A stretch of 64,000 nt of DNA from Bacillota bacterium (GTDB taxonomy: Bacteria > Bacillota > UBA5301): the NCBI GenBank assembly GCA_017656135.1, contig JACDOJ010000001.1, positions 1 to 64,000 on the forward strand, in the 5' to 3' direction. The translations under genes and the position numbers were made by a program. The notes beneath the pieces are model-generated. The model saw nothing but the letters and a program-made list of their open reading frames with translations. It ran no database searches and had not been told where the DNA came from. This document shows, piece after piece, positions 1-8,091 of the stretch (position 1 is its first letter; the number at the start of each line of letters is the position of its first letter).

Positions 1-599
1 ACCGGTGAACCTAACTTGGCCAAAACAAGCCCGCCCAGCCAATAGGCCAAATAAGACATAACAGCTGAGCTAAGCAGCATGCCTGCTGGAAAGATCATGC
101 GCAGCAGTTTTCCGTACTCCTCGGGGGAAGGTACTACCCCAGGTGACTGACCCCCCATCTTCTGATAGAAATTCTGGACCATAGAAAAACTCTCGGTGAA
201 AGAGTCGACCATGGTTTCCAAACTGTTGATCCCGGTGATCCACAAAGTCAGGAAAAAGGTGGCCACAGTCACAATCAGCATGACCACAGTCCCGAAAGCC
301 ACAATCCGTACCGGTTTGAAGTTCTGGCGCAGGCCTTCTCCGATGGTGAGCCCTAGGGCACCCATGGAAAGGACCAGAATGACCCCCTGTACCAGATGGG
401 AGACGATGCCGGCCAAAAGGGCAGCGGCAAAAGCCACTCCAATGGCGGTATGCATGCCATGCCGATAGGTAAGAACCAATAACGGCACCGGCACCGCCAC
501 CAATAGTGGCAGAGGCAAGTAGAGGTAAATAGTGGCTATTAAAACTGTAAGAGCAGCTAAAACTGCTCCCTCAGTCAAAGCTCTAGTATCTTTGCTCAT
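1..599 (-). CDS. YybS family (DUF2232) membrane protein, 3' end beyond window
   Basis: Partial gene running off the left edge, so it is absent from the ORF track. Reading from the ATG at 599 gives MSKDTRALTEGAVLAALTVL and then several hydrophobic segments with short loops, as expected for a polytopic membrane protein. The family (DUF2232/YybS) commonly lies beside rpsR in Bacillota, and here it follows the MazG-like gene and rpsR on the same strand. The biochemical role is unknown; the family has been compared with S-type transporter components. About 199 residues are visible. Confidence 0.75.
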   Translation of the reverse strand, partial: MSKDTRALTEGAVLAALTVLIATIYLYLPLPLLVAVPVPLLVLTYRHGMHTAIGVAFAAALLAGIVSHLVQGVILVLSMGALGLTIGEGLRQNFKPVRIVAFGTVVMLIVTVATFFLTLWITGINSLETMVDSFTESFSMVQNFYQKMGGQSPGVVPSPEEYGKLLRMIFPAGMLLSSAVMSYLAYWLGGLVLAKLGSP

Positions 600-617
600 A
601 CCGCCGGAAAACCCCTT

Positions 618-935
618 TTACATCAGTTTGCCGTGCAGATAGTTGGAGAGGGCCGAAAAGTCGCCGTACCACTGTTCGATTTCATGCCCTTTGGAGATGT
701 TGGCCTTTACCTTATTCTCTATCTTTATATCCAGGCGGGAAAAACTAATGCCCATCCTCTTGCCCAAAAGATAGCAGGCTACCACAATGTTGGCCAAAGA
801 ATCAGTAATCGCTTCCTCATGGTTCTTCAACATTGATTTGAAAAGAGCTGAAACCCCTCCGATTAGCTCCGCCTTGAGCCACTCGATGGTCTTGGCGTTC
901 CGGGCAATGTCAATTAACTCTGAGCGGCTTGCCAT
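618..935 (-). CDS. MazG-like family protein
   Basis: A small all-helical protein of 105 residues resembling the MazG-like family found next to rpsR in Clostridia. It has an amphipathic N-terminal helix and a central EE..D pattern (NHEEAITDSLANIVVACYLL) recalling the metal-binding helices of all-alpha NTP pyrophosphohydrolases. Whether it hydrolyses nucleotides cannot be told from sequence. It lies between rpsR and yybS on the same strand, 18 bp before yybS. An RBS-like AGGAGGGG precedes the ATG. Confidence 0.7.
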   Translation of the reverse strand: MASRSELIDIARNAKTIEWLKAELIGGVSALFKSMLKNHEEAITDSLANIVVACYLLGKRMGISFSRLDIKIENKVKANISKGHEIEQWYGDFSALSNYLHGKLM

Positions 936-1058
936 CGTTAATCCCCTCCTGTGGATAATGCTACTTAGTTCTCCAAGGGCCGAAACATGTCCTCCCAGCT
1001 TGACGGGGACAATTCATGGCAAGAGTGGCGGCGCTAACCAAGGGGCGATAGGGACAGA

Positions 1059-1077
1059 GCACCGCCAAAAGCGGTGC
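1059..1077 (-). terminator. hairpin downstream of rpsR
   Basis: GCACCGC and GCGGTGC form a perfect 7-bp stem with a 5-nt loop in the 160-bp gap after rpsR. There is no clear U-tract on either strand, so it may be a weak terminator or a 3'-end processing hairpin rather than a strong intrinsic terminator. Confidence 0.4.
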
Positions 1078-1097
1078 CCTGAGCTGTGAATTGAGGC

Positions 1098-1328
1098 TTA
1101 GTCGACAGTATAGGGCAAGAGAGCCACCTGACGTGCCCGCTTGATAGCGGTGGTCAATTGACGCTGGTGTCTTGCACAGTTACCGGAGATCCGCCGGGGG
1201 AGGATCTTACCTCGTTCGGTCAGGTAACGGCGCAGTCTGCCGGTATCTTTGTAATCAACCTGCTCTATTTTATCATGGCAGAAGCTACAGACCTTTCTAC
1301 GCTTTCTGCGTCCACGGTCACGAGCCAT
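1098..1328 (-). CDS. rpsR: 30S ribosomal protein S18
   Basis: S18, 76 residues, the usual length. It pairs with S6 on the platform of the small subunit. The core [18 protein letters not shown] is diagnostic. The N-terminal part carries CSFC and a later CARH, the zinc-binding (C+) form of S18. It is the last gene of the rpsF-ssb-rpsR operon, 17 bp after ssb. Confidence 0.98.
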   Translation of the reverse strand: MARDRGRRKRRKVCSFCHDKIEQVDYKDTGRLRRYLTERGKILPRRISGNCARHQRQLTTAIKRARQVALLPYTVD

Positions 1329-1345
1329 TGGTTATTCCTCCTTTT

Positions 1346-1744
1346 CTAGAAAGGTAAATCGTCTTCGGTGGAGCCGCCGAAATCACCGGGCTCCGGGCCT
1401 AACTGCTGATTATCTTTGGGCCAGTCTAAGAACTGGACGGAGTCTGCCACCACTTCCCAGGCCCTTCGGCGGGTACCGTCTTGAGCATCATAGGAACGAA
1501 CCTGCAGACGGCCGTCGACCCCCACCAAGCGGCCTTTGTTCAAGTGGTTGGCGCAGTGCTCAGCTTGGCGCCGCCAGACCACAACATCGATGAAATCAAC
1601 TTCCCTCTCGCCGCTTTGGGATCGGAAGGGCCTCTCTACGGCCAGAGTAAAGTTGGTAACCGGTACCCCGTTTGGGGTATACCTAAGAGCCGGATCAGCA
1701 GTGAGCCTGCCGATCAGGACAACTCTGTTGAGCATCTCCGTCAC
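1346..1744 (-). CDS. ssb: single-stranded DNA-binding protein
   Basis: SSB, 132 residues: an OB fold over roughly the first 105 residues ([20 protein letters not shown], then VDFIDVVVW) followed by a short acidic tail ending DDLPF, the tip that recruits replication and repair proteins. It sits between rpsF and rpsR, the standard Bacillota arrangement. The linker is shorter than in many SSBs. The annotated start could be the ATG two codons further in (MLNRVV), since the N-terminus begins MTEMLNRV. Confidence 0.97.
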   Translation of the reverse strand: MTEMLNRVVLIGRLTADPALRYTPNGVPVTNFTLAVERPFRSQSGEREVDFIDVVVWRRQAEHCANHLNKGRLVGVDGRLQVRSYDAQDGTRRRAWEVVADSVQFLDWPKDNQQLGPEPGDFGGSTEDDLPF

Positions 1745-1761
1745 TCCTTTGCTGGGGGAGA

Positions 1762-2049
1762 TTACTGCTCATCCCTGACTAACAAATGGCGTATGGGCTC
1801 ATCGGTGATCTTCAGGATACGATCCAACTCATTTACGGCCTCAGTGGTCGCGGTGAAGTTCATCACCACATAGTAACCCTCGGTGTTCTTGTCGATTTCA
1901 TAAGCCAAACGACGTTTGCCCCACTTGTCTACGTTGGTCACCTCGCCGCCGGCACCGGTTATAATCTCGGTGTACCTATTCAAAGCAGCGTCGATGGTTT
2001 CCTCGTCCAACTGGGGTCTGAAAACTATCATCAGTTCGTATTTACGCAC
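1762..2049 (-). CDS. rpsF: 30S ribosomal protein S6
   Basis: S6, 95 residues, typical length. It starts [19 protein letters not shown] and contains [11 protein letters not shown], both characteristic. It binds S18 in the platform. First gene of rpsF-ssb-rpsR. A GGGAGGAGGTG ribosome-binding site lies just upstream, and the transcript leader is strongly structured (see the separate entry). In other bacteria the S6:S18 dimer represses this operon through a leader element. Confidence 0.98.
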   Translation of the reverse strand: MRKYELMIVFRPQLDEETIDAALNRYTEIITGAGGEVTNVDKWGKRRLAYEIDKNTEGYYVVMNFTATTEAVNELDRILKITDEPIRHLLVRDEQ

Positions 2050-2072
2050 CGGGTCACACCTCCTCCCTATGG

Positions 2073-2135
2073 ACTTATCGGCCCTGCCACATCTGGGCAG
2101 AGCAGGGATGTGGACAATTCGTCCACATGTGCTCT
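2073..2135 (-). promoter_or_regulatory. structured leader of the rpsF operon (candidate S6:S18-responsive element)
   Basis: On the minus strand the transcript predicted from the promoter at 2139-2167 begins almost at a long hairpin: AGAGCA, then ATGTGGAC paired with GTCCACAT across a GAATT loop, closed by TGCTCT, with an asymmetric C/CCC internal loop. A second stem, CCCTGC with GCAGGG, can compete with its closing base pairs and is followed by CCGA. The hairpins are seen directly. Assignment to the known S6:S18 leader family is inference. Confidence 0.5.
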
Positions 2136-2138
2136 GTT

Positions 2139-2167
2139 AGTATATCACTTACTGTCTGAATCATCAA
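2139..2167 (-). promoter_or_regulatory. sigma-A-type promoter for rpsF-ssb-rpsR
   Basis: Minus strand TTGATG, 17-bp spacer, TATACT. It lies at the 3' end of the DUF951 gene, so the ribosomal operon can be transcribed independently of mscS-DUF951. Confidence 0.6.
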
Positions 2168-2345
2168 GAATTACCTTCTTGACCCGTTTCTCAAATTTGG
2201 TTCTGGGCAGCATCACCGACCGACCGCAGCCCAGACACTTGATCCGGAAATCCATCCCCACCCGGGTCACCTCCCAGCGGTCACTGCCGCAGGGGTGGGG
2301 TTTCTTCATTTGCACCACATCGCCAATGCGGTATTTGCCGGGCAC
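2145..2345 (-). CDS. DUF951 domain-containing protein
   Basis: Small basic protein, 66 residues, of the DUF951 family common in Bacillota, often near rpsF or mscS. Diagnostic pieces are [14 protein letters not shown] and [14 protein letters not shown]. Three cysteines (PCGS and CLGC) suggest a zinc-binding or nucleic-acid-binding fold. Function is not established. It follows mscS by 12 bp and is probably cotranscribed with it. Confidence 0.9.
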   Translation of the reverse strand: MPGKYRIGDVVQMKKPHPCGSDRWEVTRVGMDFRIKCLGCGRSVMLPRTKFEKRVKKVILDDSDSK

Positions 2346-2357
2346 AGCCTTTCCCCC

Positions 2358-3248
2358 CTACTCTTTGGTTTCTTTGGTTTCCGGTTCAGACCGCAGGTAG
2401 ACGGTACGCTGTGGGAAGGGAATCTCAATGCCGGCGGCATCCAAATGCTCTTTGATCTCTTTCTTTAAGATCCGTTCGGCCATCCACTGCTGCATGGGTG
2501 GGGTTTGAGCCCACACCCGGATATTGACGCTGGAATCAGCTAGCTCCTGGACTCCCAAAACTGTGGGACCTTCTACAAAGAGCCCCTCGTTGGCCTCGGC
2601 GACTTTCTTAATGGCCTCCCCAATGACCTCGATGGCCCGGTCCAGATCGCTGTTGTAACTGATGCCCACATCGAACATGACCCGCATCTTCGGGCCCATG
2701 AAGTTGGTGACTTCGGTGATGTTTCCGTTGGGGATGATGTAAAGCTGGCCGCCCCAATCCCGGAGCTTGGTGGTCCTGATCCCCATTTCCTCAACGATAC
2801 CGCTCCTGCCGGCTATTTCTACATAATCACCGACATTGAACTGGTCTTCAAAGAGAATGAAGAAACCGGTGATGATATCCCGAACCAGGTTCTGGGCGCC
2901 AAAACCTACTGCCAGCCCGCCGATACCGGCTGCCGTCAAGAGAGAGGTCACCGGTAGGCCTAACTGCTGTAAGGCCATGATTCCGCCGATGAAGTAAACC
3001 GAATACTTGACGATGCTCTTGATCAGAGTGGTGATGGTTTTAGTCCGGCCCTCTTTAGACTTGAACCTGGTATTCTCGGCCACCAACCTGTCGATGAGCA
3101 CGTTGGCGAACCTCAGGGCGAACTTAGCTACCACGATAATAAGGATTAAAGAGAGGATCTTGCCGACGGCGGCAAGCAAGTTCTCCGGCGCAAAGAGCGT
3201 GCTAACGAAATCCCCGTAACCCACCACCGCGGAAAACATCAAGTCCAC
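2358..3248 (-). CDS. mscS: small-conductance mechanosensitive channel (MscS family)
   Basis: MscS-type channel, 296 residues, in the cytoplasmic membrane; it opens on hypo-osmotic shock. Three N-terminal membrane segments are visible, ending in the pore helix GIGGLAVGFGAQNLVRD, followed by the beta domain (FNVGDYVEIAGRSGIVEEMG) and an alpha/beta C-terminal domain. Length is normal. It follows metF by about 20 bp on the same strand. Confidence 0.93.
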   Translation of the reverse strand: MDLMFSAVVGYGDFVSTLFAPENLLAAVGKILSLILIIVVAKFALRFANVLIDRLVAENTRFKSKEGRTKTITTLIKSIVKYSVYFIGGIMALQQLGLPVTSLLTAAGIGGLAVGFGAQNLVRDIITGFFILFEDQFNVGDYVEIAGRSGIVEEMGIRTTKLRDWGGQLYIIPNGNITEVTNFMGPKMRVMFDVGISYNSDLDRAIEVIGEAIKKVAEANEGLFVEGPTVLGVQELADSSVNIRVWAQTPPMQQWMAERILKKEIKEHLDAAGIEIPFPQRTVYLRSEPETKETKE

Positions 3249-3268
3249 TTTTCTTCTCCTCCACGAAG

Positions 3269-4126
3269 TTAATTAACCAGCTTAAGGGCCAAGTCAGGAC
3301 GGCCCATGGGAAAGATGTGAGCCCCTTTTGCCCGTGAGCGCAAATGCAAAAGGAGCTCTCTGGCTAAGGCCAGTCCTGCTTCAGCACCCTCTTTTTCCAC
3401 CCGTCTAACTACCTGGTCAGGGATGTTGATGCCAGGGACCTTTTCCGCCAGGTACTTGGCAGAGCGATAGTTCTTCAAGGGGAGAATACCATAGAGAATC
3501 GGCACCTGCAAGTGGGCGGTGGCCTGCTCAAAACGTTCCACCTGTTCTATAGCGAAAATCGGTTGGGTCTGGACGAAATCGGCCCCGGCCTCGATCTTCC
3601 TCTCCAGCCTCGCCACTTCCCTTGCCAAGTCGGAAGCGGTTGGATTGGCCACGGTACCGATGAGAAAATCCGTCGGGGCAGTGAGCTCCTTGCCACTGAC
3701 AGCTCGGCCCTGGTTTAAGGACCTGGCCATTTTGATCAGGCCGGTTGAATCCACATCAAAGACGCCGGTGGAATTAGGGTGATCTCCCCCTTCCGGCGGA
3801 TCACCGGTAAGAGCCAAAATGTTTTTAACCCCTAATGCCGCGGCCCCTAAAAGCTCGGCCTGGAGCCCCAAGAGGTTTCTATCCCGGCAGGTTAGATGAA
3901 ATATTACCTCCAGGCCCCACTTCTCCTGAATCAGGTGGGCCAAGGCTATGGGGCTCATCCGCAGGCTGGCCATGGGGCTGTCGGCGATGTTCACGGCGAC
4001 GAAATCCTCTTTGAGCTTTCCAATCTCCTCCAAAACCCGACTCGGGTCCGCCCCGGCCGGCGGTTCCATCTCCACAGTCAAAACGAACTTGCCTTCAGTT
4101 AAAAATTCACGCAAACTTTTGGTCAT
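3269..4126 (-). CDS. metF: methylenetetrahydrofolate reductase (MetF family)
   Basis: Flavoprotein that reduces 5,10-methylene-THF to 5-methyl-THF. 285 residues fits a single catalytic TIM-barrel domain. VEMEPPAGAD carries the catalytic glutamate near the N-terminus and ALTGDPPEGGDHP matches the FAD-binding loop. It directly follows the MetH gene, whose methyl donor it makes, and lies in the operon headed by the glycine cleavage genes, which supply methylene-THF. No MetV-like partner (used by acetogens) is adjacent. Confidence 0.93.
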   Translation of the reverse strand: MTKSLREFLTEGKFVLTVEMEPPAGADPSRVLEEIGKLKEDFVAVNIADSPMASLRMSPIALAHLIQEKWGLEVIFHLTCRDRNLLGLQAELLGAAALGVKNILALTGDPPEGGDHPNSTGVFDVDSTGLIKMARSLNQGRAVSGKELTAPTDFLIGTVANPTASDLAREVARLERKIEAGADFVQTQPIFAIEQVERFEQATAHLQVPILYGILPLKNYRSAKYLAEKVPGINIPDQVVRRVEKEGAEAGLALARELLLHLRSRAKGAHIFPMGRPDLALKLVN

Positions 4127-4129
4127 ACT

Positions 4130-6556
4130 CTAACTTCTCCTGGTTTTGATAAGTTTCTTGGCTTCCTGGACGGCTCCTACTGCATCTTTGGCATAGCCGG
4201 CGGCTCCAATCTTTTCTGCATAGCTCCGGGTGACCACTGCCCCGCCAACCATCACCGGCACCTGGGGCAGAACCTTCTTTAGCTGCTTAACCGTCTCTTC
4301 CATCGCTGGGAGGGTGGTAGTCATCAAGGCGCTGAGGAGGACAATATCCGCCTTATCCTCCTGGGCCCGCTGCACCACAGTCTGCACCGGAACATCCTTA
4401 CCTAAGTCCACCGTTTGGAAACCATGGTTCTCTAAAATCACTTTGACTATGTTTTTGCCAATGTCGTGAATATCCCCTTCCACAGTGGCTAACAGGGCTT
4501 TGCCAAGGTAAGTCTGGTTACTTGAGGCCAGCTCCTCTCTTAAAATGGAGAAGGCCAGCTGAGCAGCTTCCGCCGAGAGCAGCAGGTTAGGGAGGAAGTA
4601 ACGGCCGTCCTCGTACCGCCGGCCCACCTCTTCCAACGCCGGTGTCAGGATTTCCTGAATGATGGTCAGAGGGTGTAAATCAGCCTTGGCGACGAGCTCC
4701 CTGAGGGCAGGCTCCACCTTGTCCCGGTCTCCGGAGACAATAGCTTGGTAAAGTGTTTCCGAACTTGGGGCCCGATCCCGTCCAGTCTGATCTCGTCCCT
4801 CGGAACCCGCCTCAGTATCCCCGTACTGGAAGAGGTAGAACCGGGCTCCTTGGTCTCGTCCTGTCAAGAGGTTGCCGGCGTGGATGGTTTCGATGATGGA
4901 TAATTCAAAGGGGTTCAGGATCCCGGCATCGAGCCCGCTGGCAATGGCCATAGCCAGGAAAGCCCTGTTGATTAACTCCCGTCGGGGAAGTCCGTGGGAG
5001 ATGTTGCTGACCCCTAAAACAGTCGGCACTCCCAGCTCTTCCTTGACCAGCCTAATGGCCTCCAGCGTCTCCCTGGCACCTTCGGGCTCAGCTCCTACCG
5101 TCAGGGTCAGACAGTCGATAATTATGTCACCGGGATCAAGACTGTGACGAATAGCAGCCTCCACAATGGTCTCAGCGGCTTTGAGACGCCCGAGAGCGGT
5201 CTTGGGTATCCCCTCTTCGGTTAAGGTCAAACCAAGAACTGCCGCTCCGTGTTCTTTCGCGATGGGCAGAACCTGATCTAAGCTCGCCTTTTTGGCTGAA
5301 ACCGAGTTCAACAGGGCCTTCCCCTGATAGACCGCAGCTCCCGCCGCCAAGACCTCAGGGGTGGCGCTGTCCAAAACCAACGGCAGCTGGCTGGCCCGGG
5401 CCACAACCTTCACCGCCTGTTCCATGCTCTGAACCTGGTTAATCCCTGCTACCCCCACATTGACATCTAACAGCTCCGCACCGGCTCTGGTCTGCTCCCT
5501 GGCCTCTGAGGCTACCGCTTTGAAAGACCCGGAAGCTATATCGGCCGCTAGTTTCTTGCGGCCGGTGGGGTTGATCCGCTCCCCGATCAAACGCACCGGC
5601 TGACCGGAGCCGATCACCGTGTGGCTAGTTCTGGAGGCCAGGAAAAGCCGGCCTTTCGGCCTTGGACTCAAGTTTGGTCTTTGTCCACCTAGGAAAGCTA
5701 TGCGGCTAATGTGCTCTGAAGTGGTGCCGCAGCAACCGCCAATGACCGCCGCTCCGGCCCTGACCAACTCCGCCATCCCCTGGGCGAACTCAGCCGCTCC
5801 TTCAGGAAAGACGGTTTGGGTTCCTTCCAGTCTGGGCAAACCGGCGTTAGGCTCAGCCAGCACCGGGACCAAGCCCAGAACAGCCATTTTGGAGATAACG
5901 GGCCGCATTTCACGGGGACCTAAAGAGCAGTTGGCGCCGACCACTTTGGCTCCGGCGGCAGCCAAGCTGATCACTGCCGCCTCAGGAGTGGCCCCGGTGA
6001 GGGTTTTGCCCGATTCCTCAAAAGTGACGCTGGCGAAGACCGGAACTCCCAGTCTCTTAGCGGCCAGAACCGCCTGCCGGGCCTCGGCCAGGTCGCTCAT
6101 GGTCTGGACTAAAATTAGATCCGCCCCGGCCTCCACCAGAGCCTGGGCTTGTTCGGAAAAAGCAGCATAAGCCTCGCTGATACTTAGGGGGCCGTAGGGT
6201 TCCAGCAGTTCCCCTAAGGGGCCAATCACCCCGGCAACCCAGGCTCTTTTGCCAGAGTCGGCTATCGCCTGGCGGGCCAACTCCACACCCCGCCGGTTGA
6301 AGGCCGCCACTTGATCTGCCAAACCAAATTGGCCCAGTTTCTTGCGGTTGGCCCCAAAGGTGTTGGTTTCAATGACCTGGGCCCCGGCCTCTAGGTAGCT
6401 TCGGTGCACCGAAACCACTTTCTCCGGCTGTTCAAGGTTCCAGGTCTCTGGCAAAACGCCGGGGGGCAGCCCCAAAGACTGGAGGCTGGTCCCCATGGCT
6501 CCGTCCAAGACGATGACTCTTTTTCCCAAAAACGACTCCAAGCTCTGGTTAATCAC
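4130..6556 (-). CDS. metH: B12-dependent methionine synthase lacking the reactivation domain
   Basis: Transfers a methyl group from 5-methyl-THF through cobalamin to homocysteine. Domains in order: homocysteine-binding barrel (LDGAMGTSLQ, ANCSLGP and GGCCGTTSEHI supplying zinc cysteines), pterin-binding barrel (LIGERINPTGRKK, DVNVG), B12 cap and B12-binding domain (GDIHDIGKNIV, the DxHxxG base-off histidine). The C-terminal AdoMet/reactivation domain of E. coli MetH is absent and is encoded by the preceding gene. The ORF track starts at a GTG at 6589, but a second GTG at 6556 sits 6 nt after GGGGAGG and overlaps the upstream stop by 8 nt, so I prefer it. Confidence 0.93.
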   Translation of the reverse strand: MINQSLESFLGKRVIVLDGAMGTSLQSLGLPPGVLPETWNLEQPEKVVSVHRSYLEAGAQVIETNTFGANRKKLGQFGLADQVAAFNRRGVELARQAIADSGKRAWVAGVIGPLGELLEPYGPLSISEAYAAFSEQAQALVEAGADLILVQTMSDLAEARQAVLAAKRLGVPVFASVTFEESGKTLTGATPEAAVISLAAAGAKVVGANCSLGPREMRPVISKMAVLGLVPVLAEPNAGLPRLEGTQTVFPEGAAEFAQGMAELVRAGAAVIGGCCGTTSEHISRIAFLGGQRPNLSPRPKGRLFLASRTSHTVIGSGQPVRLIGERINPTGRKKLAADIASGSFKAVASEAREQTRAGAELLDVNVGVAGINQVQSMEQAVKVVARASQLPLVLDSATPEVLAAGAAVYQGKALLNSVSAKKASLDQVLPIAKEHGAAVLGLTLTEEGIPKTALGRLKAAETIVEAAIRHSLDPGDIIIDCLTLTVGAEPEGARETLEAIRLVKEELGVPTVLGVSNISHGLPRRELINRAFLAMAIASGLDAGILNPFELSIIETIHAGNLLTGRDQGARFYLFQYGDTEAGSEGRDQTGRDRAPSSETLYQAIVSGDRDKVEPALRELVAKADLHPLTIIQEILTPALEEVGRRYEDGRYFLPNLLLSAEAAQLAFSILREELASSNQTYLGKALLATVEGDIHDIGKNIVKVILENHGFQTVDLGKDVPVQTVVQRAQEDKADIVLLSALMTTTLPAMEETVKQLKKVLPQVPVMVGGAVVTRSYAEKIGAAGYAKDAVGAVQEAKKLIKTRRS

Positions 6557-7259
6557 CTTCAACCTCCCCACGCCTGTAGAGGCAATCACTCAAATCACAC
6601 CCGGTACAACCTGAAGGCTCATCTTCACCGACCCCGCCGGCCTCACCTGGCCGGATGCCGATTAAGGCCGTAATAGATTTGCGGGGGATAAGCAGACCGG
6701 AGTCGGTCAGCTTCACCCCAATCTCGGCGGCCTTGGTCAAAGGATACAACTGGAACTGATCTTCCAAGGGCCAGTCGCCGTAGCCTGGACTGATCCGCTC
6801 CAGAGCTAAAAGCCCCTCCCTGCGGACCTGCTCTCTAAGTCTCTTATTCACCTCTGCGGCCAGAGACTCCACAGCCGAGGAGCCCAGACTGTCTAAGACC
6901 GCCCCTTTGGTATACTCGCCGGAAGCAAAAAAGGCCACCACTTCTTTTTCCAACTCTTCTCCGATGGTGACCGAAAAAAGATAGGCCTGGCAAAGCGGAC
7001 CCAAGCGGGAAAGGGTGCGGGGGCCGGCCAGACACAAAGACTCTACTCGCAGGCTCTCGCCCTCGCGCTGAACCGGGTAGAGCATACCTATTCCTCGAGG
7101 CTGGGCCAACTCCTCGGCAAGCTGGCTCAGCTCCCTGATGAGCTCTTGAATTCGCGGGGTCAACCCACCCCTGCCTTTATAACCCAGGTAGCGCAGGGCT
7201 TCGTCCTGATCGATCCGGACCTTTAAATCAGTCCACTCGCCGTTTAACGCGGTTAGCAT
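6549..7259 (-). CDS. methionine synthase reactivation-domain protein (stand-alone)
   Basis: 236 residues resembling the C-terminal AdoMet-dependent reactivation domain of MetH, which re-methylates oxidised cobalamin. Visible features: EALRYLGYKG near the N-terminus (also seen in MetH activation domains), the long central SVTIGEELEKEV segment, ERISPGYGDWPLEDQ (matching the conserved R.SPGY) and a C-terminal CTGCDLSDCLYR cysteine cluster. Stand-alone versions are known, for example in Thermotoga. It directly precedes the truncated MetH. A GGAGGAGTGGA ribosome-binding site supports the ATG at 7259, which overlaps the end of lipM by 32 bp. Confidence 0.88.
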   Translation of the reverse strand: MLTALNGEWTDLKVRIDQDEALRYLGYKGRGGLTPRIQELIRELSQLAEELAQPRGIGMLYPVQREGESLRVESLCLAGPRTLSRLGPLCQAYLFSVTIGEELEKEVVAFFASGEYTKGAVLDSLGSSAVESLAAEVNKRLREQVRREGLLALERISPGYGDWPLEDQFQLYPLTKAAEIGVKLTDSGLLIPRKSITALIGIRPGEAGGVGEDEPSGCTGCDLSDCLYRRGEVEGD

Positions 7260-8070
7260 TCCACTCCTCCCGGCCGTATTTCTCCTGTATCAAAACTTGA
7301 GCTAGCTTTTCTTCCTCAGCAGTCAGAACCGAAGGCACCAAGGTGATGCCCAAAGTCTTCTCCCAACCAACGCTCAAAGCGGCCGCCACCTCCGAGAACT
7401 CCACTCTCCGTCCCAGCACGCCCTCGAGATCAGCAACACTCTCGGTAAGGAGCTGGATCAAGCGGGATGCGGCAGCCTGGTCGCCGGACAAGAGGTAAGC
7501 CAGTCTCTCAGGATCAAAGCGAAGCAAGATTGAGCCGTGCTGAAGGACGACCCCCTCCTGGCGGACCTGGGCGCTGCCCACCAGTTTCCTGCCATCAACT
7601 GCGATCTCATACCAGCTGGCGGCGTCGAAACAGGCAGCGGAAGCAGGGCCGGACCCTTTTTTCCCAGGGACCATCTTGGCCGGGACCCCCAGATCCTGCA
7701 GGCCCCGTAGGATGCCTTCGCTTAAAAATCGGTAGGATTCGGTCACTCCTTTAGGTAGGTGCTCGCCCGGGACGACCAGGGAGTAGGTGACCTCGTGCTC
7801 ATGGAGGACTGCCCGACCCCCGGTAGGCCGACGCACGTAATCGACCCCCAGCTCCAGGCAGGCCTCCAGGTTAACAGCTTTCCTCGTATCCTGAAAGTAC
7901 CCTAGGGAAACACAAGGAGGTGACCAACCGTAAAACCTGACAACCGGCTGAGAACGCCCGGCAGCCACCTGCCGGAGCAGGGCCTCATCGATGGCCATGT
8001 TCTGGGCTCCGGTGCGGTATCCAGTATTTAGTAATCTCCACTGGCCGACCACTCTCATCCGCCTTCCCAT
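7228..8070 (-). CDS. lipM: octanoyltransferase LipM-like (lipoate/octanoate protein ligase family)
   Basis: 280 residues of the BPL/LplA/LipB fold. Motifs agree with Bacillus LipM: NMAIDEALL, RFYGWSPPCVSLGYFQ, RRPTGGRAVLHEHEVTYS, ACFDAASWYE with the candidate catalytic cysteine, VGSAQVRQEGVVLQHGSILL. LipM moves octanoate from acyl carrier protein to GcvH. The operon context (gcvH upstream, two radical SAM proteins next to it) fits octanoylation followed by sulfur insertion. A lipoate-salvaging ligase is the alternative. The true start may be the second ATG or a GTG a few codons in, because AAGGCGG lies inside the annotated N-terminus. Confidence 0.85.
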   Translation of the reverse strand: MGRRMRVVGQWRLLNTGYRTGAQNMAIDEALLRQVAAGRSQPVVRFYGWSPPCVSLGYFQDTRKAVNLEACLELGVDYVRRPTGGRAVLHEHEVTYSLVVPGEHLPKGVTESYRFLSEGILRGLQDLGVPAKMVPGKKGSGPASAACFDAASWYEIAVDGRKLVGSAQVRQEGVVLQHGSILLRFDPERLAYLLSGDQAAASRLIQLLTESVADLEGVLGRRVEFSEVAAALSVGWEKTLGITLVPSVLTAEEEKLAQVLIQEKYGREEWNANRVKRRVD

Positions 8071-8091
8071 TCCATTATCACCAATTATACA

